From: JBBRYB01 sp038238115
Lineage (GTDB): Bacteria > Actinomycetota > Actinomycetes > Propionibacteriales > Nocardioidaceae
Reading direction: 5' to 3'
Assembly (NCBI GenBank): GCA_038238115.1
Contig: JBBRYB010000039.1
Span: 1-26,984 of the forward strand
Length of the DNA stretch: 26,984 nt
How positions within the stretch are numbered: the first letter of the stretch is position 1; every line of letters starts with the position of its first letter. A program made the translations under genes and the position numbers. Positions 15,670-21,938 of this stretch are shown piece after piece. Under the pieces are notes generated by a model. That model saw only the letters and a list, made by a program, of their open reading frames with translations. It did not search any database and was not told the origin of the DNA.

Positions 15670-16755
15670 TTAGGTCGGCGCGTGACCGCTATGTGACCGC
15701 ATCATGTCGTCCAACGCTCGGGCGATGTCGCCGTCCCGCTCACTTACGGCGTGCTGGTAGCGGAGTGCAGCAGCGGATGTTGAGTGCCCGAGTCGAGCCT
15801 GTAGGTCTTTGGTCGAGACGCCCGGCACGGCAGCGGCCAACGTCGCTCCGGTATGCCGCAACCAGTGAACGCGCGTCGGCGGCAGTCCGGCCTTCTCGGC
15901 AGCACGCCGGAACATGGCCGATGCGTTCGACCTCGCCAGGAACCGACCCGAGGTAGTGCCGAACACGAGCGCATCGGGATCGGTGGGAACGTGCTCGCTC
16001 AGGTGGCGGGCCAGCTCGCCGGCAACAGAGCCGGGGAGCACAACAGTCCGCATCCCGGCCGCAGTCTTTGGAGTGCCGAGGATGCCGCCACGTTGTGACC
16101 GCGCCACCGTCAACCGATCACCGTCAACGTCCCGGCGATGTAGCGCGGTGGCTTCGCCGAACCGCAGTCCACCGAGGGCCAGGACGAGCACGAGCCCGTG
16201 ATACCTGGCGGCCATGGCATCCGCTAGGCGCTGTACTTCATCTAGCGTTAGTGCGCGCGCTGGGGTGGCTGGCTCGGGACTCGCTGCTCTTGGCAAGCGA
16301 CACGGATTCGCGCCGATCACACCATCCTCTACGGCGACGTTGAGCAGTGACCGCAGCAGTCGGTAGCTCTGCGCTACAGCAGTCGGTCCTGTGGAGCTGG
16401 CTGCGGACTGGTGCCAGCGACGGACCCGCTGCGGCGTCACGTCCTGCACAGGGACGTACTCCCACGTCTCGGCTAGATGGTTGCGCCAGGGGCTTTCGTA
16501 GAGGCTGCGGGTGGAGGCTCGCAGATCGCTGCGCTGCAGATAGTCGATGGCGTACGCGCCAACCGTTCGCCTTCCAGCCTCCGGTGCTCGCCATGCTCTG
16601 CGGGTCACGTCCGCGCTCACGGTGGCCAGCCAGGCACGAGCGTCGCTCTTGGTCGGGAACGCCTGCCCTCGGCGCAACCCGTCTGGGCCGGTGTACCTCG
16701 CTCGCCAGCGACCGGAAGGCAAACGATCAACGTTGCCGAAGGTTGAGCTGGGCAC
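15670..16755 (-). CDS. int: tyrosine recombinase (phage-type integrase)
   Basis: The product is about 361 aa. An N-terminal arm-binding/AP2-like part (NVDRLPSGRWRARYTGPDG) is followed by a SAM-like core-binding domain and the catalytic domain. The active site is complete: Arg198 in GGLRFGEA, Lys230 in GTPKT, His297/Arg300 in HWLRHTG, His324 in LGHS and Tyr333 in ALRYQHA. GTG 16755 is chosen because GGGAGG lies seven bases upstream; the in-frame TTG at 16770 overlaps that site. The 3' end lies 49 bp from the tRNA-Gly fragment, so the enzyme is presumably specific for that tRNA 3' end. Two GTGACCGC repeats (15682-15689, 15693-15700) lie in its last codons. Confidence 0.93.
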   Translation of the reverse strand: MPSSTFGNVDRLPSGRWRARYTGPDGLRRGQAFPTKSDARAWLATVSADVTRRAWRAPEAGRRTVGAYAIDYLQRSDLRASTRSLYESPWRNHLAETWEYVPVQDVTPQRVRRWHQSAASSTGPTAVAQSYRLLRSLLNVAVEDGVIGANPCRLPRAASPEPATPARALTLDEVQRLADAMAARYHGLVLVLALGGLRFGEATALHRRDVDGDRLTVARSQRGGILGTPKTAAGMRTVVLPGSVAGELARHLSEHVPTDPDALVFGTTSGRFLARSNASAMFRRAAEKAGLPPTRVHWLRHTGATLAAAVPGVSTKDLQARLGHSTSAAALRYQHAVSERDGDIARALDDMMRSHSGHAPT

Positions 16756-16799
16756 GGCATGACCTCCCAAACTGGGGATGCCGTGACCTTATACCTCGC

Positions 16800-17047
16800 G
16801 CCGCGCGACACGCACGTGTGCGCCCGAGTAACCGGCGGTAGCCTTTGGTATTGTTGCTTCCAGCGGTTCCATTCGCCGCTGGGAATCACCCGACAATGTT
16901 CGGGCAGACCTCCGGAATGGCGGCCCCTGGCCCGCGAAATGGTGCGGGAAATCCGGATGAGTACCGGAGGGTCTGAAGCCTTACTGTCGCCGCCGTGAAA
17001 GTGATACGGCTAACGAGGAGCGCGCGGCTCCCGTAGGTAGCACCTGC
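16800..17047. promoter_or_regulatory. palindrome-rich int-xis intergenic region
   Basis: This is the 329-bp gap between the divergent int and xis starts. It contains CGCAC-GT-GTGCG (16811-16822), CCAGCGG/CCGCTGG with a 9-nt loop (16860-16882), CCCGA/TCGGG with a 6-nt loop (16889-16904) and TCCGG/CCGGA around 16953-16969. Such density fits overlapping promoters and binding sites for Xis, Int or a replication initiator. No gene is recognisable here. Confidence 0.4.
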
Positions 17048-17084
17048 TCGGTGTGTACCCACAGACTCTGTGGGTACACACCGA
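17048..17084. promoter_or_regulatory. perfect 37-bp palindrome abutting the xis start codon
   Basis: The left arm TCGGTGTGTACCCACAGA (17048-17065), one central C and an exact 18-bp reverse complement (17067-17084) are directly followed by ATG 17085. No normal Shine-Dalgarno sequence separates it from the ATG. An operator for a dimeric repressor, or an mRNA hairpin that hides or replaces the ribosome site, are the likely roles. Confidence 0.85.
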
Positions 17085-17281
17085 ATGTCTACTGTTACGA
17101 CCGCGCCGACAGCTCGACTTCTAAACATCGAGCAGGCCGCCGCATATCTTGGTGTCGACGCCCGCTTCATGCGGCGACTGATCCTTGAACGCCGCATCCG
17201 TCACGCCAAGGTCGGCAAATACGTCCGTTCTTCCCAGCTGATCTTGATGCGTTCGTGGCTATGTGCGAGTCAATCCGATGA
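17085..17281 (+). pseudogene. xis: excisionase-like HTH gene, frameshifted
   Basis: The N-terminus has the MerR/excisionase-type helix-turn-helix RLLNIEQAAAYLGVDARFMR, then RLILERRIRHAKVGKYVRSS. After about codon 50 the expected ending DLDAFVAMCESIR-stop (TGA at 17279-17281) lies in a different frame, so one or two bases were lost or gained near 17233-17238. In the present frame translation continues into the Rep sequence downstream. Family excisionases are about 60-70 aa and direct excision together with Int. An ATGA overlap at 17278-17281 would have coupled the original stop to a following small ORF. Confidence 0.65.
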
Positions 17282-17339
17282 GTCCGCTGGAGAATGGGAG
17301 TGGCGCTTCCCCGCTGCCGCAGCCGCGAAGTCAACGGTC

Positions 17340-18661
17340 ATGGTTGAGCGGATGATCCTCGACCGGTGCGACGAATACTTGCCTGCTCGACGTCGGGTGG
17401 TCGTGACCGCCGCCTACGGTTTCGTCCTCGACCTTGACGCGATCGGGGTTCCACTGTTCACCGCGTCGCCGGCCGCTGACCGGGAGTTCAACCAGCCGAC
17501 CGGCTGGTCACAGTTGACCGCCGGTAGCAACCACGACCGGCTCGACTGCTACCGAGAAGGCGATGCGATCTCCGGTGTCATGGGCGGCGCGGTTGCAGCC
17601 ATCGACGTCGACACCCGAAACGGCGGCGACCTCGAGAAGGTCCGGCAACTGCTCGCCGGGCTCGGTGTGACGGTGTTCGCGGAGGTCGAGACCCCCGGTG
17701 GTGGTGCCCATTTCTACATCGCCGGCCACCCCGATCTGCCGACCGTCCACGCCACTGCTGACCGGCCAGCGCTGAAGGGCTACCCAGGCGTGGAGATCGT
17801 GTCGTACGGCGCCAACGTCTTCCTGCCCGGCACCGAGCGCCCCAAGTACGGCGGCCGCGGCTACCAGATCGTGTTCAACAACCTCGCGGCTGTTGCTGAT
17901 GGCGGCGACCCTGACGGCGCCGAGACCTTCGCCGCGTGGGTGGCTGAGCACCGGCACACGCCGAAGTCTGAGGAGCCGCTCGCGCCGCCCTGGGACGGGA
18001 CACCCCCGGATGCCCGCCAAGCTGCCTACCTGGCCGGGGTGCTGCGCAACCACCACGACCGGATCGCCGCCATGGGCAAACAGGTGGCGGGCGGACGCAG
18101 ATCGGGTGATCGCCTACTTCCGCGACCGGCTGGTGGCCGACTGCAACAGCTACGTCACCGCCACCGACCTCTACAGCGACTTCATCGCCTGGCATGAAGG
18201 GCACCGCAACAGGCGTGGAGCAACCAGACGTTCACCGCCCGGTTCGAGAACCACTCCGAAGTCCGCGCTGTCGGGATCGAGCGCCGGCGACCTAAGGGGC
18301 CGGGGTTGCCGAAGTTTTCCAGGCCGATCCTTGACGTGCTGCCGCACATGCCCAGCCGGCCAACCGTCTGGCAGGGAGTCCGATCCGCACCAAAAACGAC
18401 GACGAAGCCGACAGCACGGCACCCGAGCAGGACGGCGTTGACCTGCATAAACACGCTCAGGGACAGGAGGGACAGGGGGTGTCTGGTCGATTCTATGAAA
18501 ATTCTCTTCGCGGGAAACGACCTACAACCCCTGTCCCTCCTGTCCCGCACGAGAAAACAGGGCCTTCTGCGACTGTGGCCAAACCATCCGACCGCAGCAA
18601 AAGCTATGCGCCGAGTGCGCCGTGAGGATCCGCGAAGAAGCCAAGGCCTCGATGTCATGAC
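17340..18661 (+). pseudogene. primase-polymerase replication protein (Rep), helicase core deleted and frameshifted
   Basis: Residues from about ATG 17340 match the actinobacterial prim-pol family: RVVVTAAYGFVLDLDAIGVP, MGGAVAAIDVDTRNGGD with the catalytic Asp-x-Asp, ETPGGGAHFYIAGHPDLP, VFLPGTERPKYGGRGY and PPWDGTPPDARQAAYLAG. Around 18083 the sequence jumps straight to the D5-like C-terminal domain in another frame (DADRVIAYFRDRLVADCN and YVTATDLYSDFIAWHEG). It then shifts again into QAWSNQTFTARFENHSEVRA, and again near 18560 into CDCGQTIRPQQKLCAECAV. The Walker A/B helicase core that normally lies between is missing. It would have initiated and primed replication of the element. The terminal TGA overlaps ATG 18658. 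Confidence 0.75.
18460..18546. repeat. perfect 19-bp inverted repeat inside the rep 3' region
   Basis: GGGACAGGAGGGACAGGGG (18460-18478) is repeated as its exact reverse complement at 18528-18546, with a 49-bp spacer. Each arm is itself an imperfect direct repeat of GGGACAGG. In protein terms the arms read as GQEGQG and PVPPVP. A stem-loop in single-stranded DNA or mRNA, or an origin-like site, is possible. Confidence 0.8.
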
Positions 18662-18785
18662 CACCCATCCCGTCACCGCCGCCGGAGTCACCGCCGACCC
18701 AAGAAGTTGCTCCATGATGATCGCCACCGCGACAACCACCACCGAGCCGTCTCCACGCTGCGACCACTGCGGCGGCGAGAGATGA
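18658..18785 (+). CDS. 42-aa ORF ending in a Cys-x2-Cys motif, ATGA-coupled to rep
   Basis: The start overlaps the rep stop (ATGA). The product is Thr/Ala-rich and ends PRCDHCGGER. Its own stop overlaps the next ATG in the same ATGA manner. It may be a small zinc-binding protein, or the front part of one that has been split by a frameshift from the following 24-aa ORF. Confidence 0.4.
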
Positions 18786-18856
18786 GCTGCGACATCAAAC
18801 TCGGCCCGCCCGGCCACGCCTGCTGTGACCAATGCACCCACGAAAGGAACACCTGA
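18782..18856 (+). CDS. 24-aa Cys-rich ORF coupled to its neighbours
   Basis: It encodes MSCDIKLGPPGHACCDQCTH and a few more residues: five Cys... counted conservatively as a C, a CC pair and a C-terminal C in 24 residues, with CDQC as a typical zinc-knuckle half. It begins in an ATGA overlap and ends in TGATG, so it shares a base with the next start. It may be the C-terminal half of one protein with the preceding ORF. Confidence 0.35.
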   Translation: MSCDIKLGPPGHACCDQCTHERNT

Positions 18857-19161
18857 TGAAAACCGTTACCAACTACAGCCGCGTGCTCGACGAAGCCGAC
18901 GCCGGCCCCCTTACCTTGCCCGAAGCGGTCACGGTCGCCCGACACGCCCTGATGCGCCTCGACGAAGCGGCGACAGCTCATACGGCACCGGACGGGGCAC
19001 AGGTTCGCCGCGATTTCGTCGGCGCACGCCGAACGGCCAAGCGCCCCGGGGGTGACCCCCTGTCGGCTCATATACAAAGACCGTGGGCAAGGGCGATCGC
19101 AGTCCAGAGACCTGAAAACCTTTCGAGGGATATCCGCCATGACGATCCCGAGAAAACTTGA
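18856..19161 (+). CDS. small element-encoded protein of unknown function
   Basis: The product is 101 aa. AAAGGA eight bases upstream and the TGATG overlap support ATG 18856. The first two thirds (YSRVLDEADAGPLTLPEAVT, then VARHALMRLDEAA) read like a compact helical protein typical of the genes behind prim-pol Rep in actinobacterial elements. The last third looks less coding and overlaps the next gene by 23 bases, so a late frameshift is possible. No function can be assigned. Confidence 0.55.
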   Translation: MKTVTNYSRVLDEADAGPLTLPEAVTVARHALMRLDEAATAHTAPDGAQVRRDFVGARRTAKRPGGDPLSAHIQRPWARAIAVQRPENLSRDIRHDDPEKT

Positions 19162-19447
19162 CGCAGGCGGCCAATTCCTGTGGCGCGGCGTCACGGCAGA
19201 CCATGACCTCGAGGCGTGCCAGCAGGTGCTGCTGTTGCAAGCTTGCAGAGCCAAGGACTACTTGGACCAGCTAGCACCCATCGCGGCCACGGGTGACCTT
19301 GCCGCGATGCGTGAGGAACGGCTGACTGCCTTGAGTATGTCCAGCCTGCTCTCTGCGCTGCGCTTGCCCGACAAGACGACCGGCAGGCGTCCGCAACGGC
19401 ACGGCGGCGCTCGGGGGTCTAGCGCCGCCCCCCGCGGCTCGGAGTGA
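19139..19447 (+). CDS. phage terminase small subunit-like protein
   Basis: The product is 102 aa. RKLDAGGQFLWRGVTADHDL, then EACQQVLLLQACRAKDYLDQ, and MREERLTALSMSSLLSALRL followed by PQRHGGARG match the helical pattern and ending of actinophage small terminase (P27-like) proteins, which recognise DNA for packaging. The segment between the two helices is shorter than in the versions I know. GAGGGA eight bases before ATG 19139 supports the start. No large terminase or capsid gene follows. A lone TerS with int, xis and prim-pol is the gene set of phage satellites. The 19448-19674 stretch after it holds only short frames. Confidence 0.6.
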   Translation: MTIPRKLDAGGQFLWRGVTADHDLEACQQVLLLQACRAKDYLDQLAPIAATGDLAAMREERLTALSMSSLLSALRLPDKTTGRRPQRHGGARGSSAAPRGSE

Positions 19448-19674
19448 GAGGTACCGCGGCATGGCATCGACGACGGCGACTGGTCGGCGGTCCATCCGAT
19501 TTGGTGCGCGTCAAGACGCGCCCACGCCCGCAGAGAAGCCTGAGCTCCGCAGCCTCGACCGTTTGGCGGTTGGCGGGTCACCGTCGACCCGGAGTCAGCG
19601 TCGGACTGGTGGCCGCCGAAGTGCGCCGCATGACGCGCTTGGTCGTCGCAACGGCTGCGCTGAGCAAATTAACA

Positions 19675-20832
19675 TCAGGTGAAGACGGCGAAGTGGTATT
19701 GGATTTGCCGATTGATTTTGGTGAAGTCGCCGCCGACGTAGAGTCTGGTGCTGTCGTGGTTGAGCGCCCACACGCCCAGTGGGGTGTTGATACGCGGCGC
19801 GAAGGGTTGAACGGCGCCGGTGGTCTCGTTGACTGCGGCGAGTTTGTACCTGTCCTGGCCGGCGAATGAGGCGAGGCCACCGAAGTGGCCGCCGCAGTAC
19901 ACGGTGCCGCTGATCACGGTAACGGCTTGCATGTTGCCGTTGGCGTGGTCGCTCCACAGCGTCTTGCCGGTGCCAGCGTTCAGCGCCGCGCAGGCACCAC
20001 CGGATCCGGCGACACCGGCCACCAGGTAGGAACCGTCCAGGTACAAACTGAACGCGGGTGGCTTGCTGCCTTGGTTGGTGGCGCCGGCGGTGAACCCGCT
20101 GGTCAGGGTCGCCGGGGTGGTGGTGTTGATGCTGGCGATGCTGTGCGCGCGGGTATCGCCCAAGACTGTGGTGAAGTCTCCTCCCGCGTACACTTTCCCA
20201 CCCGTCGGGGGGGCTATCAGGGATTGCACGTGGTCATCGGGGCGGGGTACCCAACCGGTGTCCACACTGCCGGTGTTGGCGTCCACCCGACCCAAGAAGC
20301 TGATCGGCGCTCCGCCCAACCCGGTGAAGTTACCCCCCACATACCCCCAGCCGCCATTGACGGTCAGCGCGCGCACCGTCCCACCAGAGGCCCGCGGATT
20401 CCACGACTGCACGCTCGCACTAGTCAAATCGATCGACGCAAGCCGAGCGCGGGACTGGCCGCCGATCTGGGTGAAGTCACCTCCCACGAACAGCCGCCCA
20501 TTTGACACCGCGAGCGCTGCGACCCGACCGTTGGGGTTGAACTGCCACGACGTGTCGAACTTGCCGGCGATGGGGTCGAACTCCGCCAGGTTCGTCACCG
20601 GCGCCTGCACATTACCGGCGGAGTCAGTGACCGCCGTGAAGTTGCCACCCACATACACCTTGCCGGTCGCCGGGTCGGTCACGATCACCGACACACGACC
20701 ATTCGTGCCCCAGGTCGACTGCACACTGGTCACCGTGGCGGCATCCGCTGGAGCAGCCCCAACAACCGTCCCCAACAACACCGCAGCGGATGCCAACGCA
20801 GACAGGACCGAAGATTTACCGCTCAACCCCAT
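19675..20832 (-). CDS. secreted beta-propeller-like repeat protein
   Basis: The product is 385 aa. A Sec signal peptide is present: MGLSGKSSVLSALASAAVLL, then GTVVGAAPADA, with cleavage probably after ADA. The mature protein has about six to seven repeats built on the motif VGGNFT or VGGDFT (also AGGDFTTV and CGGHFGG), spaced about 45-55 residues, as in delta-60-type or PQQ-like propellers. ATG 20832 follows GGTGGAG with a 5-base gap, so the in-frame upstream start is not needed. No anchor or other domain is visible. The function is unknown; such repeats commonly mediate binding outside the cell. It ends only about 230 bp from the TerS-like gene, on the opposite strand. Confidence 0.8.
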   Translation of the reverse strand: MGLSGKSSVLSALASAAVLLGTVVGAAPADAATVTSVQSTWGTNGRVSVIVTDPATGKVYVGGNFTAVTDSAGNVQAPVTNLAEFDPIAGKFDTSWQFNPNGRVAALAVSNGRLFVGGDFTQIGGQSRARLASIDLTSASVQSWNPRASGGTVRALTVNGGWGYVGGNFTGLGGAPISFLGRVDANTGSVDTGWVPRPDDHVQSLIAPPTGGKVYAGGDFTTVLGDTRAHSIASINTTTPATLTSGFTAGATNQGSKPPAFSLYLDGSYLVAGVAGSGGACAALNAGTGKTLWSDHANGNMQAVTVISGTVYCGGHFGGLASFAGQDRYKLAAVNETTGAVQPFAPRINTPLGVWALNHDSTRLYVGGDFTKINRQIQYHFAVFT

Positions 20833-20981
20833 GAAGACTCCACCCGAGATAGTTGGAATTCCCCCGCAGTAGGTACTAACGACCCTCATCAACGCGAGTT
20901 ACAACAACAACCACCCAAAGCGGGCTATCGCGATCAGTCTCAATCCCCACCATCACCCGAGCCGCGGCAACAAACGGGTCC

Positions 20982-21860
20982 TGGGCCTCACCCCATTTGG
21001 TGGACACGCGGTCAGGCGGCTTGTGGCGTCTGATGCATGAGTTCCTCGAATGCTACGGGGCTGAGCATGTTGAGCGCTGAGTGTCGGCGTCGGCGGTTGT
21101 AGCGGTCTTCGATCCAGTTGCCGACGCCTTGGTGGGCTTCGGTCTTGGTGGTCCAGTCGTGCCGGTCGTAGTACTCGGTTTTCCAGGGTCGACCAGAACG
21201 ACTCGGCCCCGGCGTTGTCCCAGCACACCCCGGTCCGGCCGACTGACTGGGCCAGACCGAGGTCGGCGGCAGCGGTGGCGAGCTGGGTCGAGGTGTACAG
21301 CCGCGGTCGGCGTGGAAGATGACTTGATCGGGCAGGTCGCCGCGCATGGTGTGGGCCATCCTTAGCGCCTGCTCGACCAGGTTGGTGGGCAAGTGGTTGT
21401 CGATGGCCCAGCCCAGCACCCGCCTGGAGCAGCCGTCGCGGACCGCGCACAGATACAGCCAGCCCTCATCGGTGTCGAGATAGGTGATGTCGCTCATCCA
21501 GACCGCGTCCAGGCGGCCGCGGTCGAAGTCGCGGCAGACCAGGTCAGGAATCTGCGGCGCACCGAGGTCCGCCACGGTGGTGGTAGGGGTGAACTTACGG
21601 GGGCTGATTCCGACGATCGCGTTGGCTGCCATCAGCTTGGCTACCGTCTTTGCCGAGATCGTCTCGCCGTCCTCACGCAGGTCGGCCAAGATCCGCGGTG
21701 ACCCGTACACCTGGTCGGACGCGAGGTGGAAGTGTCTGATCTTGACCGTCAGCTCGTGCCGTCGCTGCTGCGCCGCGGTCGGTCCGGCGGCCCGTCGCTG
21801 CGTCCAGGCGTAGAGAAGAGCCGCCGCGAGAGTCGCGCGAGGATCGTTCGCTTCATGATT
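20982..21860 (-). mobile_element. truncated IS3-family insertion sequence
   Basis: The left terminus near 20982 has the IS3-type end TGGGCCTCACCCCATTTGG followed by TGGACA. Only OrfB is present; OrfA and the second terminal repeat are absent, and the element stops around 21840-21870 next to the cyclase gene. No target-site duplication can be identified because one end is missing. Confidence 0.7.
21012..21845 (-). pseudogene. IS3-family transposase OrfB, frameshifted and 5'-truncated
   Basis: The rve-type integrase core is clear: WMSDITYLDTDEGWLYLCAV (first Asp), IFHADRG (second Asp), DNAGAESFWSTL (Glu) and the ending YNRRRRHSALNMLSPVAFEE. After HADRG about four bases are missing near 21298-21301 (the C-Q of HADRGCQY is lost), which shifts the frame. 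An extra base near 21184 restores it just after FWSTL. The second Asp and the Glu are therefore never in one frame. The N-terminal part before YAWTQRRAAG is not family-like. The enzyme cannot be functional. Confidence 0.8.
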
Positions 21861-21938
21861 CCTCCGTGAGATGGTGCGTGGCAGCGGTAAGACGTGAATC
21901 TGTAGCGCATGAGGCTGGTACGGGGGTGTAATGCCTTG

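Noticed and set aside
19448..19674. Short frames after the TerS-like gene, for example DWSAVHPIWCASRRAH
   Set aside because: They look slightly coding, but have no start and are cut by stops; they may be remnants but are too weak to list.
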